23,057 nt of DNA from Acetobacteraceae bacterium (GCA_947478535.1 CANJXD010000021.1:1-23057), one strand, 5' to 3'. Numbered from the stretch's first letter, positions 7,539-15,957 are shown. Notes: generated from the sequence alone by a model not told the origin. A program made the numbers and translations.

Positions 7539-9175
7539 GCGTGGTCCTCGATGTCGCCGGCTATACGCTGGACTACGCGACGCGGCAGGGCGCCGTCCGG
7601 GTGCTGGACGACGTCTCCCTCAGCATCGCGCGCGGTGAGGTCGTCGGCCTTGTCGGTGAATCGGGCTCGGGCAAGACATCCCTCGCCTGGGCGATCATGC
7701 GCGCGCTGGCGCCGAACGCCATCGAGCGCGCCGGCACGCTGCGGCTTTCCGGGCAGGACCTTCGCGCGCTGACCAAGAAGCAGCTCACCGCCGTTCGCGG
7801 CGCCAAGATCGGCATGGTGTTCCAGGACCCCGCGACCTCGCTCAACCCCACCTTGACGCTGGGGCGGCAGATCACGGAAGTGCTGGAACGCCATCGTGGC
7901 CTCACGCCCGCCGGCGCCCGCACGGAAGCGGAAGCGGCCTTCACCCGCGTCGGGCTGCGCGACCCCGCGGCGATGCTGCGGCGCTACCCGCATGAGGCCT
8001 CGGGCGGGGAGAAGCAGCGGGTGGTGATCGCCACCGCCTTCGCCTGCCGGCCGGACTGCATCATCTTCGATGAGCCGACGACGGCGCTCGATGTGATGAC
8101 GGCGCGGCAGATCCTGGACCTGTTTCGGGAGTTGCAGGCGGAAACTGGCGTCGCCTCGCTGTATATCTCGCACGACCTCGCGATTGTCTCCGGCATCGCG
8201 CAGCGGGTCGCCGTCATCCATCGCGGCCGCATCGTGGAGCAAGGGCAGACCGCCGCCGTCTTCGGTGCGCCGCGGCATGACTACACCCGCGCGCTGCTCG
8301 CCGCCGTGCCTCGGCCGGAGGAGCGGCTGGTGCATACGCGTCCGGTTCCTGGCCCGCCACTGGTGGAAGCCGACCACGTCACGGTCCGCTATGGCCGCCC
8401 GAGCCTGCTCGGCAGCCTGCTCGGCAGCCTCCGGGGCCGCAAGGCTGCCGGCGTAATCGGCGCGCGCGACGTCTCGCTGACGATCCAGCCCGGCGAAATC
8501 CTCGGCGTGGTCGGTGAAAGCGGATCGGGGAAATCCACCATGGCCCGCGCGCTGACGGGCCTCGCGGCCTTCGAAGGAAGGCTGGCGCTGCAGGGGGTTT
8601 CGGCCACCAGCGCGGCGGAGATGGGGCGGGACTGGCGGCGGCAGGTGCAGATCGTCTTCCAGCACCCCGACAGCTCGCTCAACCCGCGCCAGCGCATCAG
8701 CGAAATCCTGTCACGCCCGATGAAGCTGTATGGCGACCCCGAAGGGCGTTCACCCGCGGAGGCCGTGCGCGCGCTGCTCGAATCCGTGCGGCTTCCCGCG
8801 GCATACGCGGACCGCTTTCCGCACCAGCTCTCGGGTGGTGAAAAGCAGCGTGTCGCCATCGCCCGCGCCTTCGCGCCGCGTCCGCGCCTGGTGATCTGTG
8901 ACGAGGTGACCTCCTCGCTCGATGTTTCCGTGCAGGCCGCCGTGATCCGCCTGCTGGTCACGCTGCAACGGGACAGCGGCGCTGCCACGATGTTCATCAC
9001 CCATGACATCAACCTGGTCCGCCAGATCGCCCATCGCATCGCGGTGATGCATCGCGGCGAGCTGGTGGAGACGATCGGGGTGGAGGAGCTCACCGCGCGC
9101 GGGCCCTCGCACCCCTATACCGCGCAACTCATGGCCGTCGTGCCGCGGCTGAACATCGGAGGAACGGCCGCATGA
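7535..9175 (+). CDS. Fused double ABC ATPase (DppD-DppF type)
   Basis: A 546-residue protein with two complete nucleotide-binding domains in one chain, energising the upstream permeases. First half: Walker A GESGSGKT at 41-48, signature SGGEKQR near 155, Walker B CIIFDEPT and SHD switch histidine. Second half: Walker A GESGSGKS near 326-333, signature SGGEKQR near 432, Walker B VICDEVT and THD. All catalytic motifs are intact in both halves. The usual cysteine-rich C-terminal extension (oligo_HPY) seen in the two separate ATPases at 19535-21492 is missing here. The frame is open upstream to 7391, but the ATG at 7535 overlaps the permease stop (ATGA) and starts the conserved domain. Architecture matches GsiA/YejF-like fusions. 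Confidence 0.93.
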   Translation: MSVVLDVAGYTLDYATRQGAVRVLDDVSLSIARGEVVGLVGESGSGKTSLAWAIMRALAPNAIERAGTLRLSGQDLRALTKKQLTAVRGAKIGMVFQDPATSLNPTLTLGRQITEVLERHRGLTPAGARTEAEAAFTRVGLRDPAAMLRRYPHEASGGEKQRVVIATAFACRPDCIIFDEPTTALDVMTARQILDLFRELQAETGVASLYISHDLAIVSGIAQRVAVIHRGRIVEQGQTAAVFGAPRHDYTRALLAAVPRPEERLVHTRPVPGPPLVEADHVTVRYGRPSLLGSLLGSLRGRKAAGVIGARDVSLTIQPGEILGVVGESGSGKSTMARALTGLAAFEGRLALQGVSATSAAEMGRDWRRQVQIVFQHPDSSLNPRQRISEILSRPMKLYGDPEGRSPAEAVRALLESVRLPAAYADRFPHQLSGGEKQRVAIARAFAPRPRLVICDEVTSSLDVSVQAAVIRLLVTLQRDSGAATMFITHDINLVRQIAHRIAVMHRGELVETIGVEELTARGPSHPYTAQLMAVVPRLNIGGTAA

Positions 9176-10392
9176 CGCCGGATGACCTGATCGCCCGCGT
9201 GAATGAACGCGAATGCCTCGACTTCCTCGCGCAGATGGTGCGCCATCGCAGCCATTCGCAGACGCCGGGCGAGCGGAAGCTGGCGGAATTCATGGCCGCG
9301 AGCATGGCCGCCATCGGGTTGGATGCGGCGCTGACGCCGGTGGAGGGCGAACGTGTCAACGCCATCGGGCGCTGGCGTGGCACGGGTGGCGGCAAGAGCC
9401 TGATGTTCAACGGGCATGTCGATACCAACCCGGTGACGGAAGGCTGGACGGTCGATCCTGTCGGCGGCCTCATCGATGACCGCTTCATCTACGGCATCGG
9501 CGTGTCCAACATGAAGGCCGGTGACGCCGCCTATTATTGCGCGGTGAAGACGCTGATGGATGCCGGCGTGACACTGAAGGGGGATGTCATCCTCACCTTC
9601 GTCGTCGGCGAATTGCAGGGCGGCGTCGGCACGCTGGCCTTCATCCGGGATGGGCTGCGCGCCGACTACTTCATCAACTCGGAACCGACGGACCTGCAGG
9701 CGCTGACCATGCACGCCGCCGCCTTCACCTTCATCATCGAGATCGTCGGCGACACGCGCCACCTCTCGAAGCGGGAGGAGGCGATCGACGCCATCATGGT
9801 GGCCTGCGAGATGGTGCCACAGCTCAACGCCATGACCTTTTCCGGCGCGCCAAGCCCGGAACACCTGGCGATCAACCGCTGCCATGTCGGCGTGATGCAT
9901 GGTGCGCTGGGCAAGGAGCTGAACGAATGGCGCCCGCCGCAGGTGGCGGATTTCGTGCGTCTCAAGGGAAGCTGCCGCTACGCTCCCGGGCAGAACGAAG
10001 CGCAGGTTCTCGCGGATATGCGCGCCGTACTGGCGGCGTTCGAGGCGAAGTATCCTGGCCTCAAGACGACACTGACGCCGGAACACATGCTCGGCCGCCC
10101 CGCCATGCCGACCTTCGAGGCCCGCAAGGACAGCCCGATCGTGAAGGCCGTGAACCGGGCCTATGAAAAGGTGCGCGGGGCGCCGCAGCCGATGGGTGCC
10201 ATCCGACCGCCCGGCTTCTACGGCACGGATGCCGCGCATCTGCAACATGCGGCGGGGATGGACGGCATCGTCTGTGGTCCCGGCGGCCGCTACAACACCA
10301 TGCCGGATGAGCGTGTGGACATCCCGGATTTCCTCGACATGATCCGCATCTACATGCTCGCGATCCTGGAAATCTGCGAAGTGGCTAACTGA
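9172..10392 (+). CDS. M20-family protein with substituted metal-site residues
   Basis: A 406-residue protein with the M20 fold layout (ArgE/DapE-like), last in the transporter operon and linked by ATGA. Retained: His82 and Asp84 in GHVDT, Glu147, Glu171 in NSEPT and His197. Changed from family consensus: the bridging Asp of the xxDMK motif is Asn113 (SNMKAG), the second Glu of the EE pair is Leu148 (GELQGG), and the C-terminal metal His of HTPDE is Thr376 (NTMPDE). These changes predict loss or redesign of the two-zinc centre. It could be a pseudoenzyme, a mononuclear hydrolase, or a partner subunit of the intact M20 enzyme at 2920-4215. The reading frame is undamaged and codon use matches its neighbours, so this is not ordinary decay. 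It ends in an 8-base convergent overlap with the cobW-like gene. Confidence 0.85.
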   Translation: MTPDDLIARVNERECLDFLAQMVRHRSHSQTPGERKLAEFMAASMAAIGLDAALTPVEGERVNAIGRWRGTGGGKSLMFNGHVDTNPVTEGWTVDPVGGLIDDRFIYGIGVSNMKAGDAAYYCAVKTLMDAGVTLKGDVILTFVVGELQGGVGTLAFIRDGLRADYFINSEPTDLQALTMHAAAFTFIIEIVGDTRHLSKREEAIDAIMVACEMVPQLNAMTFSGAPSPEHLAINRCHVGVMHGALGKELNEWRPPQVADFVRLKGSCRYAPGQNEAQVLADMRAVLAAFEAKYPGLKTTLTPEHMLGRPAMPTFEARKDSPIVKAVNRAYEKVRGAPQPMGAIRPPGFYGTDAAHLQHAAGMDGIVCGPGGRYNTMPDERVDIPDFLDMIRIYMLAILEICEVAN

Positions 10393-11359
10393 TCCCGAAG
10401 GGCGCGAGCGCCGCCGCCAATAAGGGCGGCGCCGCGCCCTCGGTGATGGCGACAAGCCGGCCGCCACCGGGCGGTGGCCCTGGCTGCGGCGCGCTGTCAT
10501 GCACCACCATCATCGCGCCCTGGATGACCAGATGCGCGTCTCCCTCCAGCGGCACGAAGCCCTTGAGGCGCAGCAGGTCCGGGCCGGCCACCGCGCGCAA
10601 CGCGGCCAGCAGCGCCGGGACCTCCGCCACGGGCAGGGGATGTTTCACGTGGAACATCGTGGTTCGGAACCGTGCGGTATGATCGGCATCATGGTGATGT
10701 TCATGGCCGGGTTCGTGCGCGTGGTCGCAGCACGGGCCATGCGCCTGCGCTCCCGCGTGCAGGCCCAGCACAGTCTCCGCCTCCAGCGCGCCATGCAGCA
10801 CCCGCCGTACGATGGCCTGCGGGTTCACCGCGCGCAGAAATGCCTCGATGGCGATGGCGCGTCCCGGGGCGACGAGATCCGCTTTCGTCAGCAGCAACAG
10901 ATCCGCCGCCGCCACCTGGCTCGCCGCTTCGCGCTGGCGTGACAGCGTATCGGGGCCGGCCACGGCGTCGACCGTGGTGACCACCCCCGCGAGGTGATAG
11001 CGCGCCGTCACCTCCGGTTGCGACAGCAGAAACCCCAGCAACGGCGCCGGGTCCGCAACGCCGGATGTCTCCACCACCACCCGCTCGAAGGCGCGCAGCC
11101 TGCCTTCCGCCACCTGCGTCGCCACATCCAGCAGCGTGTCCACGAGATTGCCGCGGATGGTGCAGCAGAGGCAGCCATTGGCGAGCAGGATGGTGTCGTC
11201 CGACGACGCCTCCAGCAGGTCATGGTCGATGCCGACCTCGCCGAATTCGTTCACCACCACCAGCGTGCCATCCATGCCGGGCTGTGCCAGAAGATGCGCC
11301 ACCAGCGTGGTCTTGCCGCTGCCGAGAAAGCCGGTGATGAGCGTGACGGGAATGGTCAT
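10385..11359 (-). CDS. CobW/COG0523-family metallochaperone GTPase
   Basis: A 324-residue G3E-family GTPase, the group that delivers metals (often zinc, in other branches cobalt) to client enzymes. Seen: Walker [10 protein letters not shown] at 10-18, the metal-binding CxCC motif in NGCLCC at 61-66, a switch-like [10 protein letters not shown] at 97-106, TKAD at 158-161, a His-rich linker at 201-227, and a CobW C-terminal domain from about 231. The start at ATG 11359 begins exactly at the conserved [11 protein letters not shown] core; upstream frame has no homology. It sits 10 bases behind the hydantoinase gene, so a likely client is that dinuclear-metal hydrolase (inferred). The codons for MFHVKH at 235-240 contain a perfect parS site. 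The C-terminal codons form the hairpin at 10399-10440. Confidence 0.9.
   Translation of the reverse strand: MTIPVTLITGFLGSGKTTLVAHLLAQPGMDGTLVVVNEFGEVGIDHDLLEASSDDTILLANGCLCCTIRGNLVDTLLDVATQVAEGRLRAFERVVVETSGVADPAPLLGFLLSQPEVTARYHLAGVVTTVDAVAGPDTLSRQREAASQVAAADLLLLTKADLVAPGRAIAIEAFLRAVNPQAIVRRVLHGALEAETVLGLHAGAQAHGPCCDHAHEPGHEHHHDADHTARFRTTMFHVKHPLPVAEVPALLAALRAVAGPDLLRLKGFVPLEGDAHLVIQGAMMVVHDSAPQPGPPPGGGRLVAITEGAAPPLLAAALAPFGIS
10399..10440. terminator. Strong hairpin at the convergent operon ends
   Basis: Bases 10399-10406 pair with 10433-10440 and bases 10408-10415 pair with 10425-10432. The stem has 16 bp, nearly all G-C, with one bulged A (10407) and a 9-base loop. It starts 7 bases after the plus-strand operon's last stop codon and lies within the last codons of the convergent cobW-like gene. 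No T-run follows, so it is terminator-like or an mRNA-stabilising structure rather than a textbook intrinsic terminator. Confidence 0.6.
10641..10656 (-). promoter_or_regulatory. parS: ParB-binding centromere site
   Basis: The minus strand reads TGTTCCACGTGAAACA. This matches, base for base, the parS sequence I know from Bacillus subtilis and the widely conserved chromosomal parS consensus, bound by ParB/Spo0J. It lies inside the cobW-like coding region and encodes most of MFHVKH. By a rough base-composition estimate, a specified 16-mer of this makeup is expected about once in a million windows of this size, so chance is unlikely. It would nucleate the ParB-CTP partition complex. No parA or parB gene is in the window. 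Binding itself is inferred. Confidence 0.88.
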
Positions 11360-11369
11360 GCCGGCGTGG

Positions 11370-12746
11370 TCATGAATACGCGCGGCGAGCGATGAACCTG
11401 CCGTCGCCCGCCTTGCCCAGCCACTGCTCATCTCGCACCGCGACCTCGCCAGCGCGGATGGTCAGCACCGGCCAGCCTGTCAGGTCGAAGCCGTCAAAGG
11501 GGTTGTAGCCGATGGCGCCGTAGTGGCTGTCCGCCGTCATGGTGTGGCGTTGGTGCGGATCGATCACCGCGAAATCGGCATCCGCGCCTACGGCAATGCG
11601 GCCCTTGCGCGGCGCCAAGCCGAACACGTCGGCGGGGCCGGAGGACCAGGCGCGCAGGAATTGCGGCACCGTCAGCCGCCCTGCCTCCACGCCCAGCGTC
11701 CACAGCACGGGCAGCCGTGCTTCCACACCCGGCACGCCATTGGCGATGCGGTCGAAACTCTCGGCCCCCAGCGCCTTCGCCGCGGCGGAGTAGGATGCAT
11801 CATCGGAGGTCACGGCGGAGAGCCCGCCACTGGCCAGCCCGCCCCACATCCGCGCCTGATGCGTGGCATCGCGCAGCGGCGGAGACATGACGAACAAATG
11901 CCCATCGGGGCGATCCATCACCTCCGCCGTCAGCGCGAGGTAGTGCGTGCAGGTCTCCGCCGTCGCCCGCTGGCCGCGCGCCTGCGCGGCCTCGATGGCG
12001 TCGAGCGCGCCGGCCGCGTTCAGGTGGAAGATGTGCAGCGCGCAGCCCGCATCCGCCGCCAGGAGCAGTCCGCGCGTGACCGCTTCCGTCTCCGCCAGCG
12101 CCGGCCGGGATTGCGCGTGGAATCGCGGAGAAACCTCGCCCGCCGCCAGGTGTTTCGCGATGGCATTGTCGATGAGGGAGGCATTTTCCGCATGCAGCCC
12201 CATCGTGCCGCCAGCGGCGCCCAGCGCACGCATCAGGTCATGCAGCGGCCCATCCTCGACCTTCAGCTGTTCCTTCTCATAGACCGTATAGACCTTGAAG
12301 GAGGAAGCGCCGGCCGCCACCACCGCCGACACTTCCGCCAGCACGGCCGCGTTCACATCGGTCGCGATCAGATGCAGCCCGTAGTCGCAGGCCACATGGC
12401 GGTCCGCCTGCACACGGCGATGCTTGAGGCCATCCATCAGGCTGCGGCCGCGCCGTTGCAGCGCGAAGTCGATCACCGTGGTGTTGCCACCGCGCAGCGC
12501 CGCCACCGTGCCGTTGCCGAAATCATAGACGCTGCGCTGCCCCATGAAGCCGATGAGGAAATGCACATGCGGGTCTATCCCGCCGGGCAGCACAACGCGG
12601 CCCTCGGCGGATTCCATCGCGGCGCCACGCCCTGCGCCGGGATCGACAAGGTCCAGGATCACCCCGTCCTTCACCAGGATATCAGCCTCCACGAGGCCAT
12701 CCTCGGTGGCGACGGAACCCCGGGCGAGGACGAGGTCGATGCTCAT
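11370..12746 (-). CDS. Dihydropyrimidinase / D-hydantoinase family hydrolase
   Basis: A 458-residue amidohydrolase that opens cyclic amides or imides (hydantoins, dihydropyrimidines). The full dinuclear metal set is visible: His60 and His62 in GIDPHVHF, Lys151 in SFKVY (the residue carboxylated in this family), His185 in GLHAEN, His241 and Asp315 in TSDDA. The spacing agrees closely with known hydantoinases. Tyr156 matches the substrate-binding tyrosine. Some surrounding sequence is unusual (FHLNAAGA rather than the common HVS segment; TSDDASYS rather than SDHC), so the true substrate may differ. The start codon overlaps the upstream dehydrogenase stop (ATGA), and the cobW-like gene follows after 10 bases. 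Its placement in an acyl-CoA operon suggests opening of a lactam or imide ring before or after CoA chemistry (inference). Confidence 0.88.
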   Translation of the reverse strand: MSIDLVLARGSVATEDGLVEADILVKDGVILDLVDPGAGRGAAMESAEGRVVLPGGIDPHVHFLIGFMGQRSVYDFGNGTVAALRGGNTTVIDFALQRRGRSLMDGLKHRRVQADRHVACDYGLHLIATDVNAAVLAEVSAVVAAGASSFKVYTVYEKEQLKVEDGPLHDLMRALGAAGGTMGLHAENASLIDNAIAKHLAAGEVSPRFHAQSRPALAETEAVTRGLLLAADAGCALHIFHLNAAGALDAIEAAQARGQRATAETCTHYLALTAEVMDRPDGHLFVMSPPLRDATHQARMWGGLASGGLSAVTSDDASYSAAAKALGAESFDRIANGVPGVEARLPVLWTLGVEAGRLTVPQFLRAWSSGPADVFGLAPRKGRIAVGADADFAVIDPHQRHTMTADSHYGAIGYNPFDGFDLTGWPVLTIRAGEVAVRDEQWLGKAGDGRFIARRAYS

Positions 12747-13885
12747 TTCAGCATCTCGCGAGAAATCACGATGCGGAGAATTTCGGATGTGCCGCCGCCG
12801 ATTTCCGCCAGCTTGCTGTCACGGAAATGCCGCTGCATGTCGAATTCCATCAGGTAGCCCCAACCCCCCATCAGGCGCATGCCATTCAGCGCCGTGCGGA
12901 CATAGGTCTCCGACGAATAGAGGTTGGCGATCGCGCTCTGCTTGTTGTTCGGGATGTGCCGATCGACCAGCGCCGCGCTCCGATACAGCAGCAGCCGCGC
13001 CGCATCGATCTCCATCTCCATATCGGCAAGCTTGGCACGCGTCAGCTGGAAGGAACTGATCTTCTGCCCGAACTGTTCCCGCTCCTTCGTATAGGCCAGC
13101 GCCTTGTCGAGGCAGGATTGCGCCGCGCCGACATTCACCGCACTCAGGCAGCAACGCTCATAATCCAGCGTCTTCAGCACATTCCGCCAGCCCTGATGCG
13201 CCGCACCGACGATGGCGTCCTTCGGGATGCGCACGTCGCTGAGAAAAATCTCGTTCAGGTCCATCGGCTTGAGGCCGAGCTTCTTGAGCCGCCGGATGTC
13301 CACACCCGCCGTCTTCGGGTCGAGCAGGAACATCGTGATGCCGTCATGCTTCGGCGCGGCGGCGTCCGACCGGGCCATCAGCAGGATGTAATCGGCAACC
13401 TGGGCGCAGGAACAAAACATCTTCTGCCCGTTGATCACCCATTCCTCGCCTTCGAGCACCGCCTTCGTCCGCAGCGATGCCGCGTCGGAGCCTGAATTCG
13501 GCTCGGAGAGTGAGAAGGCAAACCGTATCTCACCCTTGGCGAGCTTCGGCAGCAGCGACGTCTTCAGCGCCTCGCTGCCGAAATGGGACAGCGCATCGGC
13601 AGCGATGACAACGGTGGTGTAGTAGCAATTCGCCGCCGCCTCGAAATGCATGGCCAGTTCCTCGAGGAACACGACCAGGTCGGTGCAGCTGCCACCCGTG
13701 CCGCCATACTCCTCCGGAATTGGCAGGCCGAGCCAGCCCTGAGCCGCAAGCTTGTCGAACAGCTCGGTCGGGAAGCGCTCGGCCTCATCGCATTCGCGGA
13801 CGTATTCGATGGGGCATTCGCGCAGCAGGAAGGCACGCAGCGCGTCGCGCATGTCCTGCTGGGCGGGGGAAAGGTCGAAATCCAT
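12743..13885 (-). CDS. Acyl-CoA dehydrogenase, CaiA/IVD-like
   Basis: A 380-residue flavoprotein of the acyl-CoA dehydrogenase family. Seen: N-terminal helical domain with IPEEYGG near 56-62, FAD/substrate signature SLSEPNSGSDAASL near 125-138, NGQKMF near 152-157, REQFGQKISSFQL near 269-281 and C-terminal EIGGGTSEI near 361-369. The loop that carries the catalytic Glu in MCAD-type enzymes (EGT) is GGT here. Glu243 in the DYER segment matches the alternative catalytic position of isovaleryl- and long-chain acyl-CoA dehydrogenases. The N-terminus (MDFDLSPAQ, later ECDEAERFP) resembles CaiA, crotonobetainyl-CoA reductase. The ATG at 13885 starts the conserved domain; the open frame upstream has no homology. 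It lies 19 bases after the crotonase gene and overlaps the hydantoinase gene by ATGA. The substrate is not determinable. Confidence 0.9.
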   Translation of the reverse strand: MDFDLSPAQQDMRDALRAFLLRECPIEYVRECDEAERFPTELFDKLAAQGWLGLPIPEEYGGTGGSCTDLVVFLEELAMHFEAAANCYYTTVVIAADALSHFGSEALKTSLLPKLAKGEIRFAFSLSEPNSGSDAASLRTKAVLEGEEWVINGQKMFCSCAQVADYILLMARSDAAAPKHDGITMFLLDPKTAGVDIRRLKKLGLKPMDLNEIFLSDVRIPKDAIVGAAHQGWRNVLKTLDYERCCLSAVNVGAAQSCLDKALAYTKEREQFGQKISSFQLTRAKLADMEMEIDAARLLLYRSAALVDRHIPNNKQSAIANLYSSETYVRTALNGMRLMGGWGYLMEFDMQRHFRDSKLAEIGGGTSEILRIVISREMLK

Positions 13886-13904
13886 GGGGGCGCCTCGCTT
13901 TGCC

Positions 13905-14678
13905 TCAGGTTCCGGTCCAGCGCGGCGGTCGCTTTTCGGCGAAGGCGCGTGGCCCCTCATAGTAATCGTTCGATGCACGCATGCGCCGATGCGCCGGCAG
14001 GCCTGCGGCGAATGCCGCAAAGGCTTCCGCATCCGGCGTGCATTCGGTGACGCGCGCCACTTCCAGCAGCGCCTCTACTGCCAGCGGTGCAGCGCCCGCG
14101 ACCTGCATCGCCATCTCCCGCGCCGCCGCCATCAGTCCCTCACGCGGTACGACGCGGTTGACGAAGCCGAGGCGCAGACCTTCTTCCGCCGTCAGCCGCC
14201 GGCCCGTCAGCAGCAATTCATGGGCGATGGACCGTGGCAGGCGGCGATAGGCGCGCCACAGACCTCCCGCTTCCGGCAGGAAGCCGCGCTGCAATTCGGG
14301 TAGCCCGAATTCGGCGTGGGTCGCGCAGATCACCATATGCGCGTGCAGCGAGAATTCGAATCCCCCGCCAACGGCCAGGCCGTTCACCGCCGCGATCACC
14401 GGTTTGGTGAATTGCCGCTTCAGCCCCATGAAGCCGTTCGGCCCGAAATCCTCGCCCCGGTCACCCGCCGCCACTGCCTTCAGATCCCAGCCCGCGGAGA
14501 AGATGCGATCGCCTGTCGCCGTCACGATGCCGCAGCGAAGGTGCGGGCTGTCGCACAGCAGCCCGAAGGCCTCGTCCAGGTCCCGGCATGCCTTCTGGTC
14601 GAAGGCATGGGCCGGCGGGTGATCGAAGATGATCTCCAGCAGCGGTCCGTTTTCCACGACCTTGATGCGGGAGGTCAC
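13905..14678 (-). CDS. Enoyl-CoA hydratase/isomerase family, CaiD-like
   Basis: A 257-residue crotonase-fold protein acting on acyl-CoA thioesters. It closely resembles carnitinyl-CoA dehydratase (CaiD) along its length. Shared features include FSAGWDLKA at 60-68, DFGPNGF near 77-83, AAVNGLAVGGGFE from 96, LPELQRGFLPEAGG near 126-139, TGRR with EEGLRLGFVNRVV, and the ending EGPRAFAEKRPPRW. Both catalytic glutamates, Glu108 and Glu128, are present with the same 20-residue spacing as in CaiD. The start is GTG at 14678, forming a GTGA overlap with the upstream dehydrogenase stop; no ATG lies nearby in frame. Likely reaction: hydration or dehydration of an enoyl-CoA. Whether the substrate is carnitine-like is open, since neither CaiB nor CaiT is in the window. 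Confidence 0.9.
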   Translation of the reverse strand: MTSRIKVVENGPLLEIIFDHPPAHAFDQKACRDLDEAFGLLCDSPHLRCGIVTATGDRIFSAGWDLKAVAAGDRGEDFGPNGFMGLKRQFTKPVIAAVNGLAVGGGFEFSLHAHMVICATHAEFGLPELQRGFLPEAGGLWRAYRRLPRSIAHELLLTGRRLTAEEGLRLGFVNRVVPREGLMAAAREMAMQVAGAAPLAVEALLEVARVTECTPDAEAFAAFAAGLPAHRRMRASNDYYEGPRAFAEKRPPRWTGT

Positions 14679-15841
14679 GCCCGGAACTCCCGCAGCACAT
14701 CCTTCGCGATGATGTCGCGATGGATCTCCGACGTGCCTTCCCAGATGCGCTCCACCCGCGCATCCCGCCAGAAGCGTTCCAGCGGCAGGTCCTTCGTCAC
14801 GCCCATGCCGCCGAGGATCTGCAAGGCATTGTCCGTCACGCGGCCGACCATCTCGGACCCATAGAGGTTCACCTGGGATGCCTCCCGCTGCGTGATGGTC
14901 CCGGCATCCATCTTCGCCGCGGCATCCACCACCATCAGCTTCGCCGCGTGGATTTCCATCGCCATGTCGGCGAGCTTGAAGGAGGTGCCCTGGAAGGCGC
15001 CGATCGGCTTGCCGAAGGCCACGCGTTGGTTTGCCCATTGCGCCGCCATGCCCATGGCGCGTTCGGCCAGCCCCACGCAATTCGCCGCCAGCATGACGCG
15101 GCCCGAGAAGATCCAGGCCTTGGCGATGGCGAAGCCGCCGCCCTCGGCACCCAGGATGTTGCGCGCCGGGATGCGCACATCCTCGAATCCGATGATGCAG
15201 GATTTCATCCCGCGATTGGACAGCACATCGAGCGGCGTCACCGTGATGCCCGGCGTCGCCTTGTCCACGAGGAAAGCCGTGATGCGCTTCTGCGGCCCCT
15301 TCGGCGTCTCCTCCACCCCCGTCACGGCGAACAGGATGATGAAGTCCGCCCGCAGCGCCATGGTGATGAACTGCTTCGTGCCGTTCACGACGTAATCGTC
15401 GCCATCCCGCAACGCCTTCGTGGTGATGGCGCGCGCATCGGACCCCGCGCCGGGCTCCGTCAGCGCGAAGCATTCCCAGCGCTCACCCCGGATGGTTGGG
15501 CGGAGGTAGCTCTCCACCTGGTCCCCCACACAGGCCTTCAGGATGGGCGCCGGCCGATTGCAGATGATGCCGAGCGCGCGGCTGACGCGGCCGAACTCGA
15601 TTTCCGTCACCGCGCGGTCGCTCGCGCCCAGCCCGCCGCCACCATGCTCCTCCGGCATGTTCAGCGCATAGAAGCCGGCCTTGATCGCTTTCTGCTGCAA
15701 CGCCCGGAACAGATCGTCCGGCACGGCGTCCAGCCGCTCCACAAGCGCCTCATGCGGCACCAACTCCGCCTCGATGAAGGCGCGGACACCATCGGCCAGC
15801 AGCTTCCGATCGGCCTCGGCGGACCCGTTGGACCCATTCAT
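14675..15841 (-). CDS. Acyl-CoA dehydrogenase, MCAD/SCAD-like
   Basis: A 388-residue FAD-dependent dehydrogenase, first gene of the minus-strand operon. Seen: PEEHGGGG near 63-70, ALTEPGAGSDARAI near 126-139 (FAD/acyl binding), NGTKQFIT near 153-160, RVAFGKPIGAFQ near 273-284, QILGGMGVTKDLPLERFWRD near 341-360 and IWEGTSEI near 366-373. Glu368 is in the standard catalytic-base position. It therefore differs in active-site type from the second dehydrogenase two genes downstream. A TTG at 15895 could extend it by 18 residues, but the ATG at 15841 fits the family length; no clear Shine-Dalgarno sequence precedes it. It likely forms an alpha,beta double bond in the CoA ester handled by the CaiD-like protein that follows. 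Confidence 0.92.
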   Translation of the reverse strand: MNGSNGSAEADRKLLADGVRAFIEAELVPHEALVERLDAVPDDLFRALQQKAIKAGFYALNMPEEHGGGGLGASDRAVTEIEFGRVSRALGIICNRPAPILKACVGDQVESYLRPTIRGERWECFALTEPGAGSDARAITTKALRDGDDYVVNGTKQFITMALRADFIILFAVTGVEETPKGPQKRITAFLVDKATPGITVTPLDVLSNRGMKSCIIGFEDVRIPARNILGAEGGGFAIAKAWIFSGRVMLAANCVGLAERAMGMAAQWANQRVAFGKPIGAFQGTSFKLADMAMEIHAAKLMVVDAAAKMDAGTITQREASQVNLYGSEMVGRVTDNALQILGGMGVTKDLPLERFWRDARVERIWEGTSEIHRDIIAKDVLREFRA

Positions 15842-15913
15842 GGTGGGGTGCACCTTTATCGCCTGGCGCGGTTTGCGACAGACCCCTTGTTTCAAATCTA
15901 AAAACGCCGTTTT

Positions 15914-15942
15914 ATTCTTCGGGTGTCCGTTGGCGATGTCAA
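15914..15942 (-). promoter_or_regulatory. Sigma-70-like promoter for the acyl-CoA operon
   Basis: On the minus strand TTGACA (15942-15937) matches the -35 consensus exactly. A 17-base spacer then leads to AAGAAT (15919-15914), a 4 of 6 match to the -10 consensus. Predicted transcription would start near 15907, about 65 bases before the ATG at 15841. Confidence 0.5.
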
Positions 15943-15945
15943 CGG
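15927..15945. promoter_or_regulatory. 19-bp dyad over the -35 element, candidate operator
   Basis: CCGTTG, seven bases, CAACGG: a perfect 6-bp inverted repeat overlapping the minus-strand -35 hexamer. It also satisfies the LysR-type T-N11-A pattern (15930 to 15942). Its position would let one regulator govern both divergent operons. The regulator is not in the window and operator function is inferred. Confidence 0.5.
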
Positions 15946-15957
15946 CGCGACGTCACC

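Noticed and set aside
12743..15841. Calling the operon caiA/caiD for carnitine metabolism outright
   Set aside because: The similarity of the crotonase to CaiD is strong, but CaiB, CaiT and CaiE are not in the window and the hydantoinase and cobW-like genes do not belong to that pathway, so gene symbols were left blank.
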